Shown piece by piece: positions 17,801 through 25,490 of a DNA stretch of 64,000 nucleotides; within the stretch, counting starts at the first letter, position 1; every line of letters starts with the position of its first letter. Made by a program: the position numbers and the translations under genes. The notes below the pieces were generated by a model. That model made no database searches and was not told where the DNA came from. It worked only from the letters and a program-made list of their open reading frames with translations. This stretch comes from Symsagittifera roscoffensis (taxonomy: Eukaryota; Xenacoelomorpha; Acoela; Convolutidae). The stretch spans positions 67,177,374 through 67,241,373 of the forward strand of contig NC_087065.1 of the NCBI RefSeq assembly GCF_963678635.1. Direction: 5' to 3'.

Positions 17801-20800
17801 CGAGTTTCCACTAGTAGCGTGTGTATCGCCAGTTCTGACAGTTCGGATCCCGAACTCGAGTTCCTGTCTGAATAGGTGTCCATTCCTGAGTTTCGGGAAT
17901 CATCATCCGTCGAAGAGGTTGTGCTGGAGACTGCACGCTCCTCCAGATCATGTCTGTGCTTTCGTCGCATCCATCTGAACTCCCCGGACAAAACCTTGTT
18001 CTCTCGGTCCTGTTTCTCATCAGGAATTTCCTCGTTTATCTCAGACTCCCCGGACAAATTTCCTTGTCCCGGGTGTTGATCTTGTGATCGCTGGTTCTTC
18101 TCATCATCCTTCTCCCCGGACGAATAGTCTTGCAGCAGATTTTGTTCTACAACTTCACCCTCTTTATCCCGGTCTACAAAGGTGACGGTTTTCTTTCGCT
18201 TGCTGCTCCCCTGTTCTTTCTGTCCGTAAGAAGTACTTGTTAAAATCTCCTGGGGTATTGAGGATACTAGTTGCTGAACTATTGTCCTACAATCCCTTTC
18301 GTTCTCTTCGTGCTGTCGTCTGGACGGCATGATCTTCACCTTCTCACTGACTGTTAGCGATGCCATTGCTGCTGTCCACTCGGGGTCATCTCTGGTCACT
18401 TCTCTTTCTAACAATCCACCCAGCATCCGCATTACTTGTGGTGTGACTTGCACCGTTTTATCCAATAATGAGAGGCTGTTTATATTCATGCGAGAGAGTT
18501 CTTGCTGGACCAGGTTCGAGCGCAGCAACAAATCCAAGGGGACCGGGTCCTCCTTGGACAGGATCTTTATCTCGGCTGCTTTATCTACAGGTAGCTCAGG
18601 GTGCCCTGGAATTGGATGTCCTGATTTATCCAACCATCTCGTTAAGGGAAGCTCTTCATAAGTTTCTTTGTCCAGAAACGAGAATCCCTCCTTTATTTCC
18701 GCCTGATTGGCCTGCTTCTGCTCCAATCTTTCATAGAACTCAGCTTTCTTGCTGAGGCTGTCAGCATTCTGGTGTTTATCACGCATCCTATGTTCGATTA
18801 TCATGTGGTAGCCATCCAGTCTTACTATCCATCTACCAATATAACTCTGATCCATCGAGTAGGTCTTCAACCAGGATAACGCTCTGTTGTCCACGCGTAA
18901 CTTGAAGGGAGCGCTCCCCAAGTATGCACGGTACTTCTCCACAAAGGTGACTACTGCAAACATTTCTGCTTTTGGTGCGCCATATTTCATCTCTATGTCA
19001 CTCAAGACTTTGCTGCCGTATGCAATGGGACGGAGAATTGTTCTTCCGTTCCATTCTTGCTCTTGATTCAAGATTCCTGAGATTGCCACCACCGATGCGT
19101 CTGTGTCGAGAACATACATGCCCTTTTCTGTAGGCATGCCCAGCACTGGCGCTTCGCACAGTTCCCGCTTTATGTTCTCGAAAGCAACCTGTGCCTCATC
19201 GTTCCAATCGAACTTTTTCCCTTTGTTGCGCATCAGCTTCTGCATCGGGTACACCTTGTCCGCATATCCTTTAATGAATTCACGGTAATAATTGGCAAAC
19301 CCCAGGAAGCTCATTAGCTGTGTGTCCGTCCTCGGAGCCTTCCATGTCAGCACAGCCTCTACTGCTTCTGGATCTGGCCTCACACCATGCCTGTCCACCA
19401 TTCTTCCCAGGTACTTGATCGAATCCCTAAGGATTTCACATTTCGGTGGTTTGCATTTCAAGCCTGCTCTTTTCATACATCCGAAGACCTCATCGAGCCG
19501 ATCAATGTGATCCTCCCGGGTCGGTGTCGCTATGACTACATCATCCACGTAGCACATCAAGAGATTCCCGTACTTTTTGGTTACTCCTGTCAAAGCCTGA
19601 GCCATCAGCCTTTGAAAAGTTGCTGTTGCATTGCACAAGCCGAAGGGCATCCTCTTCCACTGGTACAACCCCAATTCGTACGCGAAACGGGTTTTCTCCC
19701 TATCCTTTTTCCGCAAGGGAACCTGCCAGAAGGCAGAATCTAAGTCCAATGTGGTGAAGAACTTGGCATCACCAAGTTTAGATAGGCTCTCGTCTATTCG
19801 CGGTATCGGGTACGCATCTTTTATCGTTACCGCGTTCAAGTAACGAAAGTCGCAACAAAATCTAAGCTGCCCCCCTTTCTTTTTCGCCATTACTACTCCG
19901 CAAGCCCATGGCGATTTCGAGAGTTCTATCATGTCGTATTCAAGCAACATTTCTATTTCCGCTCGGCACGCTTCCGATTTATGTGGCGTCATTCGCCTTG
20001 CGCCTTCCCTATGGGGAACGGCGCCCTCTTCTAGTTCGATTTCGTGTTCGACGAAATTACAGCAACCGATGTCCGCCCTATGTTTTGAAAATACCTCGGC
20101 GTTCCGATTTAGGAGGTCCCGCAATTTTTCAAAATCTCCCTCACCTATTTTTCCTTTTAAATGTTCTATTTCTGGCAAAACCGGTTTGTCAGAATCTAGT
20201 TCATATGACGAGGGGCGTTCCGGAAAATTCGAGCAGCTTGATAAGCCGTCGTCCGTTTCGGATTTCATTGAAAACAATTTATGAATAGATTTTAATTCAT
20301 TAATTCTCTTTAAGATTTTATCTTTATTTGCATGATAAGGACAGTCTTTCACACTATATTTCTTCGAGTTTTCTGTCTCCTCATAGTCGGTCCTCATCGG
20401 CAAGGCGTAGCCAAGCTTCTTTCCACGCTGGATTGAAACCGTGGTGTCCAGTGTGTTCAACAACACACTGACACACAGTCCGTTTCGCGTTACCGAGAAG
20501 CTCCGGCCTAAAATCACCGAACTCTGACTATTTGGATTCGGTACTAAGCAAACCTGTTTACTATCACTCAACGAATTTAGATTTCTCATTCTAAAAATTG
20601 CTACTACAGCTTGTCCTGGTTGTAATTTTACTTTTCTATCCAAAAAAACTGGTACCTTATTTTCGTCTGTTATTATCCTATTAATTGGTCTCTTAACATA
20701 CTTTCGGTCCGGGTTTCTAATCCGTATCAGACCGTTGTTCAAATCAATCATCACGTCAAAATTCCTGACAAAATCTCTGCCCAAGATGAATTGGTCGGCA

Positions 20801-21210
20801 TCGTCCAGATTCTCTACCACCAGGAAGCTCATCCAAAGATCCCGTCCTCCCATGTGGAGGACCGTTATTGGTGTTCTTCCGGCTACGTAGATAGCTCCTC
20901 GATTGGCTGCAGCCAGTCGGAGATTCGTTGGAATCAGATCTTCCCGCGTGAAGCCCATTCTTTCCCAAGTTTTTATCGGCATCACACTCACTACCGCTCC
21001 TGTGTCCAGAAGCCCTGTGACTCCGATTTTTGTTCCGTTGGTGTCGAGCAGATGTGCTGTCACATCTGCTTCATATCCAATGTGTACTGCGTCTTGTTCC
21101 ATCATGGCGTCATGGCCTATCCTGCGGACCTTGAGTTCCTCTTCTCCCAAATAGATCTGCCCTATTTGGTCATCATCTGTTGTTACATCTGGTGTAGATG
21201 CTGATCCCAT
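14881..21210 (-). CDS. pol: Pol polyprotein (protease, RT, RNase H, integrase, macro-like C-terminus)
   Basis: 2,109 codons from ATG 21210. Aspartic protease: LLDTGA (Asp69). Reverse transcriptase about 405-605: FCCDFRYLN, TTLDLDSAFWQ, MPFGLCNA, YVDD (554-557). RNase H about 697-825: Asp702, Glu749, Asp774 and the NADSLS block. A linker of about 480 residues includes a 22-residue repeat with SGE at about 1030-1077. Integrase: HHCC finger (His1326, His1331, Cys1361, Cys1364), core Asp1392, Asp1451 and Glu1487 (D,D35E), then a GPY/F-like KKWRGPF module near 1625-1630. An acidic tail follows, and residues about 1960-2104 resemble a TARG1/OARD1-type macro domain. The Pol ATG lies 37 bp inside the end of gag, in the +1 frame. 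Usual Gypsy Pols are about 1,000-1,300 residues, so this is unusually long. Confidence 0.95.
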   Translation of the reverse strand: MGSASTPDVTTDDDQIGQIYLGEEELKVRRIGHDAMMEQDAVHIGYEADVTAHLLDTNGTKIGVTGLLDTGAVVSVMPIKTWERMGFTREDLIPTNLRLAAANRGAIYVAGRTPITVLHMGGRDLWMSFLVVENLDDADQFILGRDFVRNFDVMIDLNNGLIRIRNPDRKYVKRPINRIITDENKVPVFLDRKVKLQPGQAVVAIFRMRNLNSLSDSKQVCLVPNPNSQSSVILGRSFSVTRNGLCVSVLLNTLDTTVSIQRGKKLGYALPMRTDYEETENSKKYSVKDCPYHANKDKILKRINELKSIHKLFSMKSETDDGLSSCSNFPERPSSYELDSDKPVLPEIEHLKGKIGEGDFEKLRDLLNRNAEVFSKHRADIGCCNFVEHEIELEEGAVPHREGARRMTPHKSEACRAEIEMLLEYDMIELSKSPWACGVVMAKKKGGQLRFCCDFRYLNAVTIKDAYPIPRIDESLSKLGDAKFFTTLDLDSAFWQVPLRKKDREKTRFAYELGLYQWKRMPFGLCNATATFQRLMAQALTGVTKKYGNLLMCYVDDVVIATPTREDHIDRLDEVFGCMKRAGLKCKPPKCEILRDSIKYLGRMVDRHGVRPDPEAVEAVLTWKAPRTDTQLMSFLGFANYYREFIKGYADKVYPMQKLMRNKGKKFDWNDEAQVAFENIKRELCEAPVLGMPTEKGMYVLDTDASVVAISGILNQEQEWNGRTILRPIAYGSKVLSDIEMKYGAPKAEMFAVVTFVEKYRAYLGSAPFKLRVDNRALSWLKTYSMDQSYIGRWIVRLDGYHMIIEHRMRDKHQNADSLSKKAEFYERLEQKQANQAEIKEGFSFLDKETYEELPLTRWLDKSGHPIPGHPELPVDKAAEIKILSKEDPVPLDLLLRSNLVQQELSRMNINSLSLLDKTVQVTPQVMRMLGGLLEREVTRDDPEWTAAMASLTVSEKVKIMPSRRQHEENERDCRTIVQQLVSSIPQEILTSTSYGQKEQGSSKRKKTVTFVDRDKEGEVVEQNLLQDYSSGEKDDEKNQRSQDQHPGQGNLSGESEINEEIPDEKQDRENKVLSGEFRWMRRKHRHDLEERAVSSTTSSTDDDSRNSGMDTYSDRNSSSGSELSELAIHTLLVETRARDLDREVYQDPDSDRYLIPSERVFDNAADDLETIAVSKRSISLLPQKEVVRTDLRPFQQETQPLAKIWCVKMEEDTHQPNELNNQMRVMKTYLKARYILSDLLRAQRNDRMTSNLKRWIENGAPDKGDLEEDSYRILRQYFMQKEGRLYLNKDGIVACRRREEDKVLYKYNAIVLPQLYQTELLFRSHDQMGHQGIDKVYQRILKRFEWPGMKKACEKWVTACLSCQQVKDPRKLRFPLQSIESSEFNEVVQIDHQKICMTDSGYNQVLVMIDHFTKYAEAVPCITASAEETCDHLINTWIARHGCPMTFQSDNGTAFVGELTKELMRRSQVAQAHSTTYHPQTNGLVERQNRTLVSMLRVYCSRYMTDWDRYLPQVMGAYNSTQNSTTGVSPHMMLTGHEKSLPLTFFYPEYEGKKTSPQVYVRYVIRRQQELNDLCRRNTQQAQARQRKRFDKKAAGAKAHSVGDYVWVFQNVIPPKGTKKLLKKWRGPFMITEVHQEGRFYRLSTGRAAHYENIKPHNPSTEDWCIPADMEEGDYLMMDPACEVNEKGTREKNDGNEVVEEGTDTPLDLDPNEQIEADDETLPYAEEDWQDPEQTEVPKNFEPDFPFTMQTRQKDGTRPRKKYNPYGDDFVVDRIDLKKIVEEVVGLEEITVSQDIDIVDDHNDEWVDDWSKPEVEFDDEQQQSNEQDLTNLRVLEWLNEMTSDPKKTSVTIQNVDRESAKYIKTERDDPSWAAQEGRLLIPASNLDLIPGMRSTGTPMDIFVRGVGVGLTHTENLIIKKLRIARETGDLEAETGEEPKKPDIGRVVESYFSLPNEYSSNIILTDSDFILTNRTCAIAITADMSFRTALAADFKREYKNVEFLWKQRPGIGGVAALPPAVSQIPGKYLCFLVTRATEKQHVDPENLVLSLTRLRDFLVEMDVKELSLPVYDPNRGRLHPRELYALVHVIFSDTNIQVYLHKKYYLSIG
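14899..15333 (-). other. macro-like domain encoded at the C-terminus of Pol
   Basis: Pol residues about 1960-2104 follow the order of a macro domain: strand NIILTDSDF, AIAITADMSF, a helix region ALAADFKREY, GGVAAL, strand YLCFLVTRA, then ENLVLSLTRLRDFL, VKELSLPVYDPNRGRL, and a final helix and strand IFSDTNIQVYL. The last third lines up closely with the TARG1/OARD1 family (ENL..SL, the LS.P strand, G.L loop, and I.VY end). The GxGIA binding loop and the family's catalytic lysine are not evident, so binding or catalysis may be altered. The assignment is from pattern recognition only. Confidence 0.6.
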
Positions 21211-21862
21211 CCACGTTCAGCATCACTTGATACGGCCCATAGACTTCTAGGTAGCGTCCATGAAGTTTCTTCATGCGAGGGCCACCCGTCGTTAGTAGTG
21301 CCCTCACAGCCCTCGACTCGGTGCGTGGCTCCATCTGCCTCAGATAGTCTGCATATGTGTCCAAATGCATCAAAGTGAACTCAGACGGTTCACTCAGATT
21401 TCTGATTACCTGATGCCCTGCCACTGAGATTATCGACTGTATTTTACTTCCTTGCGGTGCCATACCGAACCTCTGACCAGAGATAACATTAAATTTCATG
21501 CTCAAGCTGCTTGGTGCTTTTGCCTCTTCAACTTCCGTTGCTTCGAAGGCGTTCAGTTGCTCCTGTAATTTTTCATTCTCCAGCTCGAGTTTCATCTTTT
21601 GTTCAATCTCTTTCGTCACTAGTTCCTGCTGTACTCTATTTATAGCATCCCTCGCAGCTGCCCTATAATCGATTTTGAAGTCATCGGCCGCAGTTGCTGG
21701 TTCCGGTTCACGTGCTTCCTCTGTTACCGCTTGCATCTTCTTTGCCACCAGCTCTTGAGGTTTATCCTTTCTGCGTGCCTCCGCTTCACTCAAAAGTCGA
21801 GCCTTGCTGGCTTTCACTCCTGACAAAGCTTCTTCATGTCTTGGATGCTTGATGTCTGCCAC
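21173..21862 (-). CDS. gag: Gag C-terminal part, after the zinc knuckles (frame displaced in E1)
   Basis: This open block continues Gag after the second zinc knuckle. It has a highly charged coiled-coil segment (IEQKMKLELENEKLQEQL) and then a conserved globular stretch (FNVISGQRFG, LHGRYLEVYGPYQVML). Reading upstream of its first ATG in the same frame joins the end of the second knuckle, so this ATG is probably not a real start. In E2 the matching segment follows the knuckles too, although E2 has a TGA where E1 has TGG. It ends 37 bp after the Pol ATG, and Pol is in the +1 frame relative to it. Confidence 0.75.
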   Translation of the reverse strand: MADIKHPRHEEALSGVKASKARLLSEAEARRKDKPQELVAKKMQAVTEEAREPEPATAADDFKIDYRAAARDAINRVQQELVTKEIEQKMKLELENEKLQEQLNAFEATEVEEAKAPSSLSMKFNVISGQRFGMAPQGSKIQSIISVAGHQVIRNLSEPSEFTLMHLDTYADYLRQMEPRTESRAVRALLTTGGPRMKKLHGRYLEVYGPYQVMLNVDGISIYTRCNNR

Positions 21863-22095
21863 TGCATCCCAGAATTGCGGACAATCTGATTTAAAATGAC
21901 CTTCAAGTTACAAAAGAAACACCTCGGGCCGAATTTCGCAATTACTCCTCTCATGAAATCCTCATGATCCAACTCTGACGCATCTTTGTCCTCGAGGCTA
22001 AAGCCTATTGCTTTCATGCCTTGTTTGTAAGTTGGGCATGCTGACACATGATGGTCTGTTGAACTGCAATTAGCACAAGAACGTCTCTTGTCCAT
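21814..22095 (-). CDS. gag: Gag nucleocapsid segment with CCHC knuckles (frame displaced in E1)
   Basis: The first zinc knuckle is complete: CANCSSTDHHVSAC (CX2CX4HX4C). The second begins CFFCNL, but a 1-bp loss in E1 throws the frame before its His and Cys. E2 reads through the whole second knuckle (CFFCNLEGHFKSDC). At its 5' side this segment is out of frame with the main Gag block by a 2-bp gain near codon 786. It is nucleic-acid-binding nucleocapsid, broken at both ends relative to E2. Confidence 0.8.
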   Translation of the reverse strand: MDKRRSCANCSSTDHHVSACPTYKQGMKAIGFSLEDKDASELDHEDFMRGVIAKFGPRCFFCNLKVILNQIVRNSGMQWQTSSIQDMKKLCQE

Positions 22096-24479
22096 ATCAT
22101 CCCTCGGTTTGTACCAATTTTGTTCCCTTGGTTTGCTGGTCCGTTGTTAAAATTTCCATAATTGTTCTTGTAATATCCAGATCTCGAAGGAGGTTTCAAC
22201 AAAAGATACTCTTTTGATTTGAGCCTCAACTCCTCCGGTGTTGGCGCATTAGTTGATAGTGGTGTGTAATGCGTTGCTAGCATCGTACGAAATTCATCAT
22301 TTTTCACACCATCGATGAATTTTGAGGCTACGGCCAGGTTCATCCTTCGGTTTGACTCATCCGGTTGGCTGCGTCTTCTCAGCATTTCCAAATCATCGAG
22401 AAACTTGTCTATTGTTTCATCTTCTCGTTGCCTCCGTTTCTCGAAGCGCATCATCGCCTGGTGCCCCTGCACCCCTGATCCGAAACGGTTTAACAAGATT
22501 TCGAAGATTTTCTCAGCAGTGTCACGTTGATACTGTTTCTTGGCCATGACACAGTTCAGGGCTGTCCCTTCTAAGCTGCTGGTGAGCGCGCTGCATTCCT
22601 GTCTCTCCGACAAGTCCTCTTCCTCGAAATGCAGCTTCATTACCTCTATCCAGGTATCAATACAGCCATCAGATTCGTCTTTGTAGCATCTTGGTTTCTT
22701 AAAGGCTCTTCTGGACTTCTCACTGCGTTCATTGGTTCTTGATAACCTCGTCAGGAATGTCTCTAAAGACCTGTTCAGGGGTTCAAATGCTGTGGCCATT
22801 GCCGTAGCATCCCTTGAGTGTCCCGCTTGAGTGTCCTCACACCTTGTCGAAGGCTCTGTGTGCAGTGCATCCCTGCAATCCGAATCACCATGAGCGTTTC
22901 CCGCTTGGCCCATATGACTCCTCCTCGGGCTTGTATGCCCCATGTTGCCAGAATCGCTTCTCCCAGTCGCATGTGTGCTTTGCGTTGGTCGTTCATTCGA
23001 GGTTTGTCTGTTCCCCGTTGAACTTGCTCTACTGTTCGGGCCCCATGCTGCATTACCCCTTGTGGCATAGCCTGATGAACTGCCCTTGCCTCTAGTGGAT
23101 CCATACGTCTTCCTCCTTTCATGTTCATTGAAGTTCACCCTCGGTTCCCTGCTGGGACCTCCCGAGTTCGGCTCTCCTTCTTTTGGTCCACTCTTGCTGC
23201 TTAGTAGCCCGTCCAACCTATCCATGATAGCCTGAGTTCGCCTCTCCATCATCGCGTCTATCTTTGTGTCAAGAGACCCAACAGACTGCTCTTGCTGAAT
23301 TCTTAATTTCTCCATGTCGGCTCTTAAGCGTAACTCCCTCTGTTCCGCCTCTCTTGTCATTCGCGACAAGTTCCTCGTCATATGTTCGTCCGTTCTTTCT
23401 TTCAAGCGTTTTTCGCTTCCGCCAACTTCTTGTCTGTTGCGGTTTATTTCTTCCCGCAGACTTTCTCTTTCAATGTGAACTGCTCTTTCTAGTTCACTCA
23501 TCCTTATCGACATCTGTTCATTTTGTTCTCCTAAACTGCCCACTATGTTGTTTAAGGCTTCCTCTAGTGCTGCCCCGTTATCCATGAGTGGCGTCACTAG
23601 TGGTGGTGTAACCCTGTCGGTCCCAGGTAACTTCGTGCTTGTCGAGATCCGGACCTTGACTCTCTGCTTCAACGTCTTTTCATTATTTAATTCAGGATCC
23701 ATTAACGCGTTGCCAAGCCCTCGGGTTCTACTCTCTCCAGGTTGTGGCTCCGAACTTTTCCTAATCGCGAAGTCCTTTGACTGGCCCGGTGTGTTTGCCT
23801 CTTTGCTTATCGTTGTCACTACACCAAATTTGTCCATGGTTCCAGTCTCTCTTCCGACGTGTGCCTCACTCTCCTGGATCGAACTATTGAGGCTGACTTG
23901 AGATCCAAAGTCCCCTTGCTCCTCTTCATCCTCTTCCTCCTGGGACTCACCATCGTTTCCTGCTCCTCCTCCCATGCTGAATGGAAAGATGTTTCCGAAG
24001 GTGTTCTTCATTCTTTCTGAGAACGATGATGAGGTTGTTTGTTTCCCAGTTCCGCTTGCCATCATAGTGTTGTCTGTCGGAGATCTTCTAGTTGCCGTTA
24101 CTTCAGTTGAGATGTCGGACAGTTCCGACATCTCCTCTCGATCCAATGTCCCGGTGGAAGTGGCAAAATCATGGCCTTGTTCTACCGGAGTAGATTCACT
24201 CGCCAGCCTTCTGCCTCTCCCTTCCAGTCCATTTACTCCCTGGTTGTCGTTCATGGTATGGTCCGTATTGACCTCCACTTCTAACAGTTCTCTTCGCTCT
24301 TCTGAGGTCTTCTGACTTCTCGTTTCAACCATTCTGCCTGAAACCGTCTCCTCTTTATCGGACCGGGATCGCTTGATCCAATCCACAAAAGGATCGGTCA
24401 TCGTTTTTCTTTGCTTTTCAGGTATGAATTTCCTAGAGCTATTACCTCGTTTTGGTATCCTTGACTTGTCTAAACTCAT
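22014..24479 (-). CDS. gag: Gag polyprotein, N-terminal and capsid part
   Basis: 821 codons from ATG 24479. Residues 1-300 are charged and low-complexity with an acidic run near 180-190. A coiled coil covers about 303-425. A Gly/Ser/Arg-rich linker covers about 430-560. A retrotransposon Gag (capsid) domain covers about 595-765, with the expected CIDTWIEVMKLHFEE start, ALNC, ILLNRFG, and a FLDDLEMLRRR helix. After residue 786 the frame departs from the E2 reading because of a 2-bp gain, so the last about 35 residues are probably not native. The CCHC knuckles follow in another frame. This is the structural protein that packages the genomic RNA. Confidence 0.9.
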   Translation of the reverse strand: MSLDKSRIPKRGNSSRKFIPEKQRKTMTDPFVDWIKRSRSDKEETVSGRMVETRSQKTSEERRELLEVEVNTDHTMNDNQGVNGLEGRGRRLASESTPVEQGHDFATSTGTLDREEMSELSDISTEVTATRRSPTDNTMMASGTGKQTTSSSFSERMKNTFGNIFPFSMGGGAGNDGESQEEEDEEEQGDFGSQVSLNSSIQESEAHVGRETGTMDKFGVVTTISKEANTPGQSKDFAIRKSSEPQPGESRTRGLGNALMDPELNNEKTLKQRVKVRISTSTKLPGTDRVTPPLVTPLMDNGAALEEALNNIVGSLGEQNEQMSIRMSELERAVHIERESLREEINRNRQEVGGSEKRLKERTDEHMTRNLSRMTREAEQRELRLRADMEKLRIQQEQSVGSLDTKIDAMMERRTQAIMDRLDGLLSSKSGPKEGEPNSGGPSREPRVNFNEHERRKTYGSTRGKGSSSGYATRGNAAWGPNSRASSTGNRQTSNERPTQSTHATGRSDSGNMGHTSPRRSHMGQAGNAHGDSDCRDALHTEPSTRCEDTQAGHSRDATAMATAFEPLNRSLETFLTRLSRTNERSEKSRRAFKKPRCYKDESDGCIDTWIEVMKLHFEEEDLSERQECSALTSSLEGTALNCVMAKKQYQRDTAEKIFEILLNRFGSGVQGHQAMMRFEKRRQREDETIDKFLDDLEMLRRRSQPDESNRRMNLAVASKFIDGVKNDEFRTMLATHYTPLSTNAPTPEELRLKSKEYLLLKPPSRSGYYKNNYGNFNNGPANQGNKIGTNRGMIWTRDVLVLIAVQQTIMCQHAQLTNKA

Positions 24480-25256
24480 TCTCTATTTGTCACTTTCCTA
24501 TGCCTACTCTTGACTCAATTGCTAGAGACCTTATAGTTTTATTAACAATAATAATGACACAACACAATAAATTTCACCAGATTCTATTAAATAGTGACCA
24601 CGAATCCCTGTATGTTGTCAGAGTACAGTTTGTATAAAACGTATTCACACTAACCGATTATCGGTCCAAAGATCTGGAAACTAGCACAATATGATGTTAT
24701 CAGTCAATTTAAAAGATAGTGTATTCACTACCCAATCAAGCACAGTTTACGTTGATTTAAAATCAAAAACAAAAATATATATTGACACAATATGAATGTA
24801 TATATAAAAAAAACGTATGTGTCTTGTACTCTTAGTCGGTCGCAGTACAATAGTCGAACCTGTCTTTTAAAGGAAAGCTTTCCCTGCTTGGTGCTGCACC
24901 AAACAGACAAAACTTTGAAGGCAGTAATTTTCTTAAGTGGGCGTCTATTGCACCCACCGATTACTGTGTTACCTATCTACCTTCGGACTGCCCGAGCTAG
25001 ACCTACTAAAATCCTCAGGGCAGTCACTTTTCCCATAAACATATTATGTTTCAATCCACACCAATGAGTCACGCTCTTTTTAATTTAGACTTAGTGTCGC
25101 GAATATCCGAGTTCGGACCTGTTTTGTATTAGTCTGGTTCTTTTTGAAAGGCAAGTTACCAGTGCAGTCACTGATACCTAGCCTGTGTATTAATAACCTA
25201 ATACCTCTCGCTTTTTAGTCTTTCTTTCGTTTACCCAAGTCCTTAATAAAATAAGG

Positions 25257-25490
25257 CCTCCGGATTGGCACAAATAGGACCCTTCCGGACTGTCAGAATA
25301 TGGACCCCTCCGGATTGGGACCCCTCCGAGTTAGTTAATAGTAGACCCCTCCGGATTTGGACCCCTCCGAATTAGCAACTATAAGACCCCTCCGGATTCG
25401 GACCCCTCCGGTTTTGTGGAAAGTAGACCCCTCCGGATTCGGACCCCTCTGACTTTGAAAAATTTCGACCCCTCCGGATTGGGAGCCCTT
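25257..25490. repeat. 41-bp minisatellite of the GACCCCTCCGGATT motif in the E1 leader
   Basis: The core CCGG (or its variants CCGA/CTGA) falls at 25260, 25285, 25310, 25326, 25351, 25367, 25392, 25408, 25433, 25449 and 25474. From 25310 on, spacing alternates exactly 16 and 25 bp, a 41-bp unit containing two motif copies. Isolated copies follow near 25540, 25615, 25831, 26181, 26658, 26890 and 26919. E2 has lost the array through a leader deletion. Confidence 0.9.

Noticed and set aside
25257-25490. CRISPR-like alternation of short repeats and spacers
   Set aside because: The spacers are themselves part of the 41-bp unit and are similar, the host is a eukaryote and no cas genes are present. 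It is a leader minisatellite.
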